Shown: positions 19,596 through 28,477 of the stretch, one piece after another | Numbering within the stretch: position 1 is the first letter of the stretch | Layout: each line of letters opens with the position of its first letter | Origin: Streptomyces sp. NK08204 | GTDB lineage: Bacteria; Actinomycetota; Actinomycetes; Streptomycetales; Streptomycetaceae | DNA length: 64,000 nucleotides | Assembly (NCBI RefSeq): GCF_020400585.1 | Contig: NZ_JAINVF010000001.1 | Coordinates: forward strand, 434,001-498,000 | Direction: 5' to 3' | Notes under the pieces: generated by a model | Database searches by the model: none | What the model was told of the DNA's origin: nothing | Seen by the model: only the letters and a program-made list of their open reading frames with translations | Translations under genes and position numbers: made by a program

Positions 19596-20747
19596 TCACC
19601 GGCCCATGACCAGCCCGTCCTGGGCGGCCCCGCGGCTGAGCACGACGTCCCTGATCCGGTCGCGCGCCGCGGTCAGCTCGGCGCCCCGGTCGATCGCCTC
19701 GTTGAGGTTGACGACCCGGCCCGCGTCGACGTCGTACAGCTGCGGGACGAACTCGGCCCTGGTGACGCGCCAGCGCTCGCCGGGCCGGGCGGGCGGGGTG
19801 AAGGTGAAGCGGCCGATCGTGGACTCGTTGCCGCGCGGGTCCCGGGTGCCGTGACCGTTGTGCATCTCACCGGCGATCTGGTCGCCCATGCCGTAGATCA
19901 CCCAGGTGCCGTTGACCTTCTCGTACGCCTGCGGCACGTGGGCGTGCGTGCCGAGGATCAGGTCGATGTCGGGGCGGCCTGCGGTCGTGGCGGCGGTGAG
20001 CCCGCGGGCCAGGGAGAGCTGCCGTTCGTCCGGGGCGTCCTGCCATACGGTGCCCCAGTGCACGCAGACGACGACCACGTCGGCGCCGGCCCGCCGGGCC
20101 GCGCGGGCATCGGCGATCACGCGCCGCCCGTCGACCGGGTTCACGGCCCAGGGCCGGCCGGGCGGCAGCGGGTTGCCGTTGGTGCCGACGGTGTACGAGA
20201 GGTGCGCGACCTTCGCGGGGCCCGCCCGCAGCATCGTCACCGAGCGCGCCTCGCCCTCGGTGCGGGCGGTTCCGGCGTGCCGGAGACCCGCCCGGTCCAT
20301 GGCCTCCAGGGTGCGCCGGATGCCGGCGGCGCCGTCGTCCAGGGCGTGACTGGAGGCGGTGGAGCAGCTGTCGTAGCCGGTGGCGGCGAGGCCCTCGGCG
20401 ATCTGCGGCGGGGACTTGAAGACGGGCGAGCCGGCGTAGTCACCGGCGGCGCCGGAGACGGTGCCCATGTGACACAGCGCCAGATCGGCGCGTGTGACGA
20501 GGGGGCGGATGCCGGAGAGCATCGGCCGGAAGTCGTGTCCGTGGCCGCCGGCGTCGAACGCCGCCCGGTCGATGACGGAAGTGTGCGGCAGTACGTCACC
20601 GGAGGCGACGAGGGTGAAGCCGCGGGCGGCGGCGGGCGCCGGGCGGCCGGGCCGGTCCGACTCCTGCCGCTGGTGGTTCTGGCAGGCGGCCGCGGCGGCG
20701 AGCACGGCGGTCAGGGCCAGCGCCACCTGGTGTCTGCGTCCGATCAT
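19596..20747 (-). CDS. CapA/PGA-capsule family metallophosphoesterase-like lipoprotein
   Basis: 383 residues with a signal peptide and cysteine (AAAAACQ), then a CapA/PgsA-type fold: ASGDVLPH, LALCHMGT, SSHALDDG, CVHWGTVWQ and GTHAHVPQ. The usual metal-site segment is N(N)HALD-G; here the asparagine is serine, and the upstream N-E pair is C-H, so metal binding may be altered. Relatives act in polyglutamate capsule synthesis, but many Streptomyces members have no known substrate. ATG 20747 is preceded by GGGGTGAG. Confidence 0.85.
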   Translation of the reverse strand: MIGRRHQVALALTAVLAAAAACQNHQRQESDRPGRPAPAAARGFTLVASGDVLPHTSVIDRAAFDAGGHGHDFRPMLSGIRPLVTRADLALCHMGTVSGAAGDYAGSPVFKSPPQIAEGLAATGYDSCSTASSHALDDGAAGIRRTLEAMDRAGLRHAGTARTEGEARSVTMLRAGPAKVAHLSYTVGTNGNPLPPGRPWAVNPVDGRRVIADARAARRAGADVVVVCVHWGTVWQDAPDERQLSLARGLTAATTAGRPDIDLILGTHAHVPQAYEKVNGTWVIYGMGDQIAGEMHNGHGTRDPRGNESTIGRFTFTPPARPGERWRVTRAEFVPQLYDVDAGRVVNLNEAIDRGAELTAARDRIRDVVLSRGAAQDGLVMGR

Positions 20748-20963
20748 CAGCTCACCCCGGGAATGTCGTATTTACAGACAGAGCCATGACAGGGATATGG
20801 GTACGAATCCGGCTGCCGGCGCAAACGGGCCGAGTGCTCTCATTAACCCGTCCGGCGCCGTGGCGGACCGCTCGTCCGACCGTTCACCGACGGGATCGAC
20901 CGTCCGTCGCAGAGCCGTGCGCACCCCCTGTCCGCCGTTCGCGCGCCGCGCTGCCATACGGCC

Positions 20964-21512
20964 ATGACGGCCGGAACCTCACTCACCCGCGCGGCGACGA
21001 CCGCCGAGCACGAACTGGCCGCGCTCCAGCGCGAGCACGGCGGCCCCCTCTTCGCACTGCTGCTCAGGCTCAGCGACGGGGACCGGCAGCGCGCCGAGGA
21101 TCTCGTGCAGGAGACCCTCGTGCGCGCCTGGCAGCATCCCGAGGCGCTGCGCGCCGCCGACTTCGACTCCGTACGGCCCTGGCTGCTGACCGTCGGCCGG
21201 CGCCTCGCGATCGACGCCCGGCGGGCCCGGCAGGCGCGGCCCCACGAGATCGGCGACGGGGTGCCCGAGAACGCGCGGGTGACCGCCGACCACGCCGAGC
21301 GGGCGGCCCTGACGCTCGACGTCCGGGAGGCTGTGAAGACACTCACGCCGGAGCACCGTGACGTCCTCGTACTCGTGTATTTCCGCGGGGCCAGTGTGGC
21401 GGAAGCGGCCAGAGCCCTCGGCATTCCACCCGGTACCGTGAAGTCCCGCGCGTACTACGGGCTGCGCGCGCTGCGCCGGGTCCTTCCGGGTTACGCGACC
21501 GACCTGCGGTGA
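20964..21512 (+). CDS. ECF RNA polymerase sigma factor
   Basis: 182-residue extracytoplasmic-function sigma factor. Region 2 (LFALLLRLSDGDRQRAEDLV, then QETLVRAWQHPEA) and region 4 (LTPEHRDVLVLVYFRGASVA, then a GIPPGTVKSRAYYGLRALRR helix-turn-helix) are complete. A zinc-type anti-sigma gene lies about 1 kb downstream on the same strand, the likely partner, but unusually not adjacent. The start ATG has only a weak ribosome site. I see no clear autoregulatory GGAAC-type promoter in the 216 nt upstream. Confidence 0.9.
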   Translation: MTAGTSLTRAATTAEHELAALQREHGGPLFALLLRLSDGDRQRAEDLVQETLVRAWQHPEALRAADFDSVRPWLLTVGRRLAIDARRARQARPHEIGDGVPENARVTADHAERAALTLDVREAVKTLTPEHRDVLVLVYFRGASVAEAARALGIPPGTVKSRAYYGLRALRRVLPGYATDLR

Positions 21513-21654
21513 AACCGACGGCCGGGTCAAACCTCGGTAAACCGCCTTGCTGTGAACCCCGTTCGGCAATGGGCTGTCCTCATCCGTGTTCCGGACAGGG
21601 GGCGGGATCCGGGGGCTCGGACGACGCGCACGCACCGGAGGAAGGCAGGAAGGG

Positions 21655-22170
21655 ATGCCGCACAGAGGATACGAGAGCACGGACGGCACCGACGACGGTG
21701 AACTGACCGTCCCCATGGCCTGGTTGTACGCCGAGTACATCGCCGACGAGCTGCTGCGCACCGGCGACCTGATGCCGCCGGCGTCCTTCGAGTTCCGGGC
21801 CGGCCGGGACGCGCTGGCGCTCACCGTCTTCTTGTCCGACACCGACGGCGAACTGTCGGGCATCCGGGTGATCTCCCAGCTGGAGAACTGGGCGTCGCTG
21901 ACGGCGTACGACCAGCCGTGGCAGGACTGGGTGCACGCCCGCATGGCCGAGCTGACGGCCGAGGCAGCCGAGTGCGGTGTCTCCTCGCCCGATCTGGCGC
22001 TGGCGTCCGAGGCGTGGCGCTGGCTGCAGGAGACCGAGCTGCTCGCGCCGGACCTGGACGCGGTGCCGGGCGGCGGCGCGCTGATCGGCGAGGACGACGG
22101 CCCGAAGGTGTGGACGCCGGCCTGGCGGCTCGGACTGCCGCTCGGGCACCTGGCCATCCACCTTTTCTGA
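21655..22170 (+). CDS. Conserved-looking hypothetical protein
   Basis: 171 residues, acidic and soluble, with no signal or membrane helix. The sequence is tryptophan-rich in the middle (ENWASLTAYDQPWQDWVHAR) and ends LPLGHLAIHLF. I do not recognise the family. ATG 21655 follows GGAGGAAGG with normal spacing, and codon use is typical, so it is likely expressed. It lies between an ECF sigma gene and its anti-sigma gene, and its stop codon lies inside the first hairpin of the downstream repeat array. Confidence 0.75.
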   Translation: MPHRGYESTDGTDDGELTVPMAWLYAEYIADELLRTGDLMPPASFEFRAGRDALALTVFLSDTDGELSGIRVISQLENWASLTAYDQPWQDWVHARMAELTAEAAECGVSSPDLALASEAWRWLQETELLAPDLDAVPGGGALIGEDDGPKVWTPAWRLGLPLGHLAIHLF

Positions 22171-22400
22171 GCCGTCTCGGTGCTGTCCGGGCCGTCCCTC
22201 GGGGACGGTGTCCGAGCGGTCTCGGTGCTGTCCGAGCGGTCTCGGTGCTGTCCGAGCGGTCTCCCGCCCCGGTGCTGTCCCGAGCGGTCTCGATGGTGTC
22301 CGGGCCGTCCCGGTGCTGTCCGAGCGGTCTCGGTGCTGTCCGAGCGGTCTCGACAGTGTCCGGGCCGTCCCGGTGCTGACCGAGCGGTCTCGGGTTTTCT
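22167..22400. repeat. Array of ~20-bp hairpin-forming repeats
   Basis: About ten degenerate copies of a 20-nt unit whose core is an inverted repeat. Most copies read CCGAG-CGGT-CTCGG; three read CCGGG-CCGT-CC(C)GG with the matching change on both arms, so pairing is kept. Exact 20-nt spacing is seen at 22211-22260 and 22321-22340. Copies near 22190 and 22255 carry short insertions. The rest of the gap to 22561 shows no gene. Confidence 0.8.
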
Positions 22401-22561
22401 CGGTGCCTGGCATGCGGACCGATCCGCGGGGCCGGCCGCTCTGGTCCTCTGGCTGTGCCTCGGCCGCGGTTCTGTGCACGGCTTGAGTGATCCGGCTGTC
22501 GGCTGCGTACGGGTGGGAGCACGGAGTGACCCCACCCGCACCATCGGCACGAGGATTCGTC

Positions 22562-23230
22562 ATGTGGTCCCTTGAAAGGCATCGCGACGTCGGCGCTTAC
22601 GCGCTCGGCGTGCTGGACGAGGCGGAGGCCTTCCGCTTCGAGAACCATCTCGTGGAGTGCCCCCGGTGTGCGGCACACGTGACCGCATTCGGCCCCACCA
22701 CCCGGCAGTTGCGGCTCTACCGCCGAGCCACGCCGCGCTTTGTGCATCCGATGGCGCAGCCCGGACCCCGGCTGCTGGACCGACTGCTCGGCGAGCTGGC
22801 GCACCGGCGGCGGATACGGCGCCGCCGCGCCCTGTACGGACTGGCCGCCTCGATGGTGCTGGCGACGGGCGCTCCGGGGCTGGTGGAGATCGCCGGCCAC
22901 GACGACCGGGGCGGCGACGGGTACGGCAGGGCACGCGTCACCGCGGCGACGGACCCGGGTACGGGGGTGTGGGCACGGGTCACCTCCTCGGACGAGGAGT
23001 CGGGCAGCCTGCTGCGGCTGGAGATCAGGGACGCCTCCGGCTCCCACGTCTGCCGGCTCGTCGCTGTGGGCCGTGACGGCTCGCAGCAGGTCGTCACCAG
23101 CTGGACCAACACCGGCGCCGGCGCCCACCCCCTCGTCACGCTCGCCTCCGCCGCGCTGCACCCGGACCAGATCGCTCGCTACGAGGTGCGCACCACGGAA
23201 GGACAGCGGCTCGTGACGCTGATGACATGA
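22562..23230 (+). CDS. Zinc-binding (ZAS) transmembrane anti-sigma factor
   Basis: 222 residues. The N-terminal domain has the ZAS signature H29-x3-C33-x2-C36 (HLVECPRC) after an ALGVLDEAEAFRFE helix. Next are an arginine-rich stretch, one membrane helix (about 90-110) and an extracytoplasmic Ser/Thr/Gly-rich sensor domain. It should hold the ECF sigma factor encoded at 20964 at the membrane and release it on an envelope signal. ATG 22562 has GAGG upstream. Confidence 0.88.
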   Translation: MWSLERHRDVGAYALGVLDEAEAFRFENHLVECPRCAAHVTAFGPTTRQLRLYRRATPRFVHPMAQPGPRLLDRLLGELAHRRRIRRRRALYGLAASMVLATGAPGLVEIAGHDDRGGDGYGRARVTAATDPGTGVWARVTSSDEESGSLLRLEIRDASGSHVCRLVAVGRDGSQQVVTSWTNTGAGAHPLVTLASAALHPDQIARYEVRTTEGQRLVTLMT

Positions 23231-23262
23231 CAAGGGCAGGGAGATTTGACCAGGTGATCTTA

Positions 23263-23281
23263 TTAGGTAAGGCTTACCTCG
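23263..23281. promoter_or_regulatory. Iron box (DmdR/IdeR operator)
   Basis: TTAGGTAAGGCTTACCTCG contains a perfect 15-bp palindrome (AGGTAAG-G-CTTACCT), a very close match to the DtxR-family iron box. It lies 34 nt upstream of the membrane-protein start, where bound iron repressor would block transcription. Confidence 0.85.
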
Positions 23282-23314
23282 CTTTCACCTGTGAGACCGT
23301 CTAGGAGTCGTCCC

Positions 23315-23893
23315 GTGTCCGCACGTCCCGAGCCACCCGTGTCCCCGCAGGCCGACCCCCTGCCCCGGCTGGGCCTGTACGACACCTGGTGGACCGTCGG
23401 AGGCGCCGCCCTGGCCGCTTGCCTGAGCCTGTCGGCCTGTGCCTGGATCTCCCTGCACCTGCGGGCGGACGCCGCGCTGCACACCGCCGCGCTCTTCGTC
23501 CACCTCGCCTCGCTGGCCCTCGGCTTCGGGGCCGTCCTCGCCGTCGACTACCACGCCCTGCTCTGGCTCACCGGCCGGTGCACCCTGCCGGACGCACTGA
23601 CCAGCACCAACCGGCTGCACATCCCGATCTGGGCAGGGCTGGCGGGGCTCGTGGCCAGCGGGGCGCTGCTCCACCCGGACCTCGGCTCCCCGCTCACCCG
23701 GACCAAGCTCGCCCTGGTGCTCGCGCTGACTCTCAACGGCCTGCAGGCCGGGCTCCTCACCCGGCGCATGGCGGCCCGGCGCGGCGCACCGGTCGCCCCA
23801 CGGGTGCTCCTGTGGGGCGCCGCCACCGCTGTGGTGTCCCAGGTGTGCTGGTGGGGCGCGGTGGTCATCGGGTTCCGCAACAGCCAGCGCTGA
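23315..23893 (+). CDS. Iron-box-controlled multi-pass membrane protein
   Basis: 192 residues with four or five hydrophobic helices (about 28-48, 55-80, 105-125, 130-150, 165-188). Several histidines lie in or beside them (LHL, ALHTAALFVHL, DYHALLW, LHIPIWAG, LLHPDL), giving the look of a small haem- or metal-binding cytochrome/CopD-like bundle, but I cannot name the family. GTG 23315 follows AGGAG. The upstream iron box implies expression under iron limitation, so a role in iron or haem handling is a reasonable guess only. Confidence 0.75.
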   Translation: MSARPEPPVSPQADPLPRLGLYDTWWTVGGAALAACLSLSACAWISLHLRADAALHTAALFVHLASLALGFGAVLAVDYHALLWLTGRCTLPDALTSTNRLHIPIWAGLAGLVASGALLHPDLGSPLTRTKLALVLALTLNGLQAGLLTRRMAARRGAPVAPRVLLWGAATAVVSQVCWWGAVVIGFRNSQR

Positions 23894-23920
23894 CGCGCCC
23901 TCTCGCGTCAGCCGGCGCCC

Positions 23921-24784
23921 TCACTTCAGCAGCCGGGACAGCCGGCGGTCCGCAAGGGGCCTGCCGCCGGTCTGGCAGGTGGGGCAGTACTGGAGCGAGG
24001 AGTCGCTGAAGGAGACCTCACGGATCGTGTCGCCGCACACCGGGCAGGGTTCACCGGTGCGGCCGTGGACTCTCAGCCCGCTCTTCTTCTCCGCCTTCAG
24101 CCGTCCGGCGGCCAGCCCCCGGGAGCGCTCGACCGCCTCGTCGAGCGTGCCGCGCAGCGCCTCGTAGAGCCGGTGGGCCTCCTGCGGGGTCAACGACGCG
24201 GCGAGCCTGAAGGGGGACATCCTCGCCGCATGCAGGATCTCGTCGCTGTAGGCGTTGCCGACGCCCGCGATCAGACTCTGGTCGCGCAGGGCGCCCTTCA
24301 ACTGCCGCCGCTCGTCCTTGAGCAGAGCGGTCAGGCGGTCCTCGTCGAAGTCCGCGGCGAGCGGGTCGGGGCCGAGGCGGGCGACGCCCGGGACGTCCCG
24401 CGGGTCGTGGACGATGTACACGGCGAGGCGTTTCTGGGTGCCCGCCTCGGTCAGGTCGAAGCCCTCGCCGGTCTCCAGCGCCGCACGCAGGGCCAGGGGA
24501 CCCTTGCCGGGCCGGGGCGGGCCGTCCGGCAACCGGTCCCGCCACTGGAGCCACCCCGCGCGGGCCAGATGGACCACCAGGTGCAGCCCGCTGTCCGCGG
24601 CGATGTCCAGTAACTTGCCGTGCCGCCGCACGGCGGTGACCTCGCCGCCCTCGAAGGCCGTGACCGGTGGGTCGTACGTCTTCAGCACGCTGACGGCGAC
24701 CGGCAGCACGCGCACCACCCGGCGGCCAGCCAGGTGCTCGGCGAGGAAGTCCTTCAGCGCTTCCACCTCGGGAAGTTCCGGCAT
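23921..24784 (-). CDS. Fpg/Nei-family DNA glycosylase
   Basis: 287-residue base-excision-repair glycosylase/AP-lyase. It begins MPELPEVEALK: the proline nucleophile follows the initiator Met. It has the H2TH region (LKGALRDQSLIAGVGNAYSD) and a zinc finger (CPVCGDTIREVSFSDSSLQY, then CPTCQ). It removes oxidised bases. The actinomycete paralogues differ in substrate, so I do not assign mutM or nei. ATG 24784. It lies 28 nt from the 3' end of the convergent iron-box gene. Confidence 0.9.
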   Translation of the reverse strand: MPELPEVEALKDFLAEHLAGRRVVRVLPVAVSVLKTYDPPVTAFEGGEVTAVRRHGKLLDIAADSGLHLVVHLARAGWLQWRDRLPDGPPRPGKGPLALRAALETGEGFDLTEAGTQKRLAVYIVHDPRDVPGVARLGPDPLAADFDEDRLTALLKDERRQLKGALRDQSLIAGVGNAYSDEILHAARMSPFRLAASLTPQEAHRLYEALRGTLDEAVERSRGLAAGRLKAEKKSGLRVHGRTGEPCPVCGDTIREVSFSDSSLQYCPTCQTGGRPLADRRLSRLLK

Positions 24785-24831
24785 ACCTCCAGCGTGCCAT
24801 CCGGCACCGACAACACCCTGCGGACCGCGGG

Positions 24832-26910
24832 TCAGCCGCCGCCCCCGGGCACCACGAACTCGCACCACACGGCCTTTCCGCCGCCGCGCGCCTCGACACC
24901 CCACACGTCGGTGAGCCGGTCCACGAGGAGCAGTCCGCGCCCGGAGACCCCGCTCTCCCCGGCCTCGCGGCGGCGCGGCAGGGCGCTGGAGGAGTCCTCG
25001 ACCTCGATCCTCAGCCGGCGGCCGGGGCCGTCCAGGGCCCGCAGGGTGACGATCGCCGCGCCCTCGGTGTGCAGGAGGGCGTTGGTCATCAGCTCGTCGG
25101 CGACCAGCTCGATCTCGTCGGCCCGGTCCTTGGCGCCCCAGGCGCGCACCGTCGTGCGGATCGCGTGCCGTGCGTGGACCAGGGCATCCGCGTCGCCGGG
25201 TGCCACGTACTGCCGGAGCCGGCCACGGGCCCGCGGGGCCTCGGAGGCACGGCGGCGCAGCACGAGCACGGCCACGTCGTCGTCGCCGCCCCGCTCCTCG
25301 GCCAGTTCGATCAGCCGGTCGGCGAGGGGCCGCGCCTCGGCGGGCCCGTCGGCGACGCGGCGGGCGAGGGCCCGCATGCCGTCGTCCAGGTCGGCGCCGG
25401 GCTGCTCCACGAGGCCGTCGGTGCACAGCAGCAGCGTGTGACCGGGGTCGAGTTCGAGGGTGGTGACGGGGTACTCCAGCCGACCGAACTCGGCGGACAG
25501 GCCGAGCGGCAGCCCGCCCTCCACGGCGACACGGCTGCACGTGCCGTCGGCGCGCCGTACCAGTGGGTCGATGTGCCCGGCGCGGACAAACTGGACGACA
25601 CCGGTGGACAGGTCGGCCTGCGCATACAGGCAGGTGGCGAAACGGTCGGTGTCGAGTTCGCGCAGGAAGACGGAGGCGCGGGCCATGACGGTGGCCGGGG
25701 TGTGTCCCTCGGCGGCGTAGGCCCGCAGCACGATCCGCAGCTGGCCCATCACGGCCGCCGCGTGCGTGTCGTGTCCCTGGACGTCTCCGACGACCGCGCC
25801 CAACCTGCCGCCGGGCAGCGGGATGACGTCGTACCAGTCACCGCCGATGTCCCGGCCGAGGGACGCGGAACGGTAGCGCACGGCGACGTCGGCGCCGCGC
25901 ACGCTGGGGATGGTGCGGGGCAGCATCGCCTGCTGCAGGCCCTGGGCGAGGTCTTTGTCCTGCTCGTAGAGCATGGCCCGTTGCAGGCTCTGCGCGATGC
26001 TGCTGCCGAGCGCGACCAGGACGGCCCGCTCCTCGTCGGAGAAGCCGCGCCGGTCGCTGTAGAGCAGGCCCATGGCGCCGATCGGGCGGCCCTGGGCGAT
26101 CAGCGGCAGATAGGCGGCCGAGGTGATCTGCAGGTCGGTGAGGTGCGGCCAGAGGATCGGGTAGTTCTCGGCGAACTCCTCGGGCGACTCGATGAAGCGC
26201 GGGCTGAGCGTGCTCACGACCTCGCTCATCGGGTACGGCTCGTCGACCCGGGTGATCCGGGTGCCGGGCACGAAGCTGCCGGCGGGCCCCTCGGCGACGA
26301 GCCGGATGCGGCCGGCCTCCACCAGCCCCATGACCAGGCTGGCAGCGCCGAGGTGCCGGATGCCGTGGGTGTTCTTGAGGACGTCGATGACGTCGCGGAC
26401 GCTGCGGGCGTGCGCGAGCGCGGCCGAGACGACCTGGACGACGTTGGTCTGCTGGCGGAACGCCTCGTCCTGGGCGGCCCGCAGGCTGCGCGCCGCGCTG
26501 TCCGCGAGTTCCTGCGTGGCGTCCCGGACGATGCCGATCACCCGGCGCGGCCGGCCGGTCTCGTCGCGCCGTATGCAGCCCTGGGTGTGGGTCCAGCGGG
26601 AGGTGCCGTCGCGGCAGCGGATGCGGAAGTAGGCGCCGTAGGTCTCGCTGCCGTCCTTGATGGCCCGGGAGACGACCGCGTCGAGCCGGGCCCCCTCCGG
26701 CTGCGGCACCCGGACGGACAGGGACTCGGGGCGCCCGTCGTACTCCTCGGGAAGCAGGTCGAACACCTCGAAGGCCTGGGCGTCCATGTGGAACAGACCG
26801 GCGTCCAGGTCCCAGTCGAAGCTGCCCATGCGGTTGAGCGCCAGGATCGGCTCCGGGTGGGCTGGCCAGTCCTCCGGGAGTGACAGGGCGCTCGCTCCCC
26901 GATCAGCCAT
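24832..26910 (-). CDS. PAS-GAF-PP2C/SpoIIE phosphatase with HATPase domain
   Basis: 692-residue RsbU/RsbW-type regulator, common in Streptomyces. Order: PAS (about 20-145, with WTHTQGCIRRDETG), a GAF domain (about 165-310), a PP2C-like phosphatase (about 330-535; GGDWYDVIPL, VVGDVQGHD, LCTDGLVEQPG and RGGDDDVAVLVL) and a C-terminal GHKL kinase/ATPase (N-box ELVADELMTNALLHTEG, then SGRGLLLVDRL). It likely controls an anti-anti-sigma or similar partner in response to a bound ligand or redox cue. ATG 26910. No partner gene is adjacent. Confidence 0.9.
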   Translation of the reverse strand: MADRGASALSLPEDWPAHPEPILALNRMGSFDWDLDAGLFHMDAQAFEVFDLLPEEYDGRPESLSVRVPQPEGARLDAVVSRAIKDGSETYGAYFRIRCRDGTSRWTHTQGCIRRDETGRPRRVIGIVRDATQELADSAARSLRAAQDEAFRQQTNVVQVVSAALAHARSVRDVIDVLKNTHGIRHLGAASLVMGLVEAGRIRLVAEGPAGSFVPGTRITRVDEPYPMSEVVSTLSPRFIESPEEFAENYPILWPHLTDLQITSAAYLPLIAQGRPIGAMGLLYSDRRGFSDEERAVLVALGSSIAQSLQRAMLYEQDKDLAQGLQQAMLPRTIPSVRGADVAVRYRSASLGRDIGGDWYDVIPLPGGRLGAVVGDVQGHDTHAAAVMGQLRIVLRAYAAEGHTPATVMARASVFLRELDTDRFATCLYAQADLSTGVVQFVRAGHIDPLVRRADGTCSRVAVEGGLPLGLSAEFGRLEYPVTTLELDPGHTLLLCTDGLVEQPGADLDDGMRALARRVADGPAEARPLADRLIELAEERGGDDDVAVLVLRRRASEAPRARGRLRQYVAPGDADALVHARHAIRTTVRAWGAKDRADEIELVADELMTNALLHTEGAAIVTLRALDGPGRRLRIEVEDSSSALPRRREAGESGVSGRGLLLVDRLTDVWGVEARGGGKAVWCEFVVPGGGG

Positions 26911-26929
26911 GGGGCCACCATGCCAGGGT

Positions 26930-28312
26930 TTACATGATTGTTCGACTTGTCGGGCCGCGCTCAGCCGCGCCGAGGACGTCGGTCGGGCTGTCGAAGATGC
27001 TGCCGGTGACGTTTCCGGACGAGCCGGCTCCGGCGGACGTACGGACGGCCGGCGTACGGACGGCGGGCGTGTCGTCGGCCAGCACGCCGTCGTCGTCCGG
27101 CAGGCCGGGGGTGCCGGGGACGCTCGGCGGGCCGATCTCGCCCGGGGTGTCCGGGACGGAGCCGTCCGTGGAGGGGGCGACGTACGACGGCGGATCGCGC
27201 GGAGCGGTCGTACCGGGGGGCGAGGCGCCCGGGTCCGCCGGGCCCGTGGCGGCACCGCTCGGGCCGGTGGGGCTGCCGTCAGGGCCGGTACGGTCGCCGG
27301 GCGTGGCGGTGGCGGGCGTGGCGGTGGCGGGCGTGGCCGTGGCGACGGCGGGCGACGCGTCGGCGCTCGGGAGCCTTGCGGTGCCGCCGGTGCCGCCGGT
27401 CCCCCCTGCTCCGCCCGTCCCCCCGACGGCACCCGCTGAGGTACTCGGGTCCGGGCGGCGCTCCTGCGGGCTGGGTCTGCCGGTGTGCGGGGGTTCTGTG
27501 CCCACCTGCCGTGACACCCAGGCGGGTGCGGGCACGACACGGTCGTGGCGGACGTCGTGCCCGATCCGGCGCTCGAACCAGGTGCCCGTCTCGACGTCGA
27601 TGATCGTGACGGCGGTGACGGCCAGGGGCGCCGGGGTCACCACGACCACGTCGGCCGGCCGGTAGCCGGACCAGGCGGTGCCCCGGGCGGCGGGGATGCC
27701 GCGGCCGGCCTCGGGTGGCTTGAGCGGGTTGCCGCAGGCGCAGCGCACGCGCGGCACGCCGCGGTCGTCGACGAGGACGGCGGTGCCGGCCTGCAGAACC
27801 GACTGGAAGCCGGACGCCTGGCGGTGCCGGTAGGAGTGGTTGGTGACCCGGGTGTCGGCGCGCAGCACGACCGGCGCCAGCCCGCGCAGGTAGCCGGGGA
27901 TCGCCGTGCGGGAGATGCCCACCGCGCGGGCGAAGGCGTCACCCTTGCCCGCATCGGCGGCCAGGTAGCCGATCTCCCGCTCGACGTCGCAGCCGGAGAC
28001 GCGTTGGGTGCCGCTGTACAGCCCCGGGGTCGCACCGGACAGGGCGCGCACCGCGCGCGGGCCCACGCCGGCCTGACCGGCGGGTTGCGGCAGCCCCGGC
28101 GGCATCGGCGCGGTCTGCGCGGACGGCCGGCCGGCGGTGGCGCGGGCGGCCGTGGAGTCGGTGAAGGGGTCGGGGCCCCGGTCCGCCGCGGGCTGGAGGA
28201 AGATCTCACCGCCCGGAACGGTCTCGCGCACGGTCTGTCCGGCGCAGCCGGCGACGAAGAGCGCCGCCACGAGCGCGCAGGCCGTGACGATGGATCCGGC
28301 GGGTATCCGCAC
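26930..28312 (-). CDS. DUF6777-type secreted lipoprotein
   Basis: About 460 residues. A classic lipobox (FVAGC) is followed by a DUF6777-like domain (about 35-240), with GGEIFLQPAADRGPDPFTDS, SGCDVEREIGYLAADAGKG and RCACGNPLKPP. The C-terminal half is low-complexity Gly/Thr/Pro/Ala repeats that could span the wall. The function is unknown. GTG 28312 is preferred because GGGAG lies 6 nt upstream and it puts the signal peptide at the N-terminus; ATG 28327 and GTG 28351 are alternatives. Confidence 0.75.
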   Translation of the reverse strand: MRIPAGSIVTACALVAALFVAGCAGQTVRETVPGGEIFLQPAADRGPDPFTDSTAARATAGRPSAQTAPMPPGLPQPAGQAGVGPRAVRALSGATPGLYSGTQRVSGCDVEREIGYLAADAGKGDAFARAVGISRTAIPGYLRGLAPVVLRADTRVTNHSYRHRQASGFQSVLQAGTAVLVDDRGVPRVRCACGNPLKPPEAGRGIPAARGTAWSGYRPADVVVVTPAPLAVTAVTIIDVETGTWFERRIGHDVRHDRVVPAPAWVSRQVGTEPPHTGRPSPQERRPDPSTSAGAVGGTGGAGGTGGTGGTARLPSADASPAVATATPATATPATATPGDRTGPDGSPTGPSGAATGPADPGASPPGTTAPRDPPSYVAPSTDGSVPDTPGEIGPPSVPGTPGLPDDDGVLADDTPAVRTPAVRTSAGAGSSGNVTGSIFDSPTDVLGAAERGPTSRTIM

Positions 28313-28477
28313 CGTGTTCTCCCGCATCCTCTCGGTGGCAAGTTCGTCCACTATTGTCTGCTTCGCTTGCTCGGATCACGCAAGCGGTGCAGCACGTCGC
28401 GCAGAGTGACGAGACGGGCCGAGCGCTTGGGGTGCGGTCGTCACGGTGGCCACAATGGAGGCAGGGAGCACACGACC

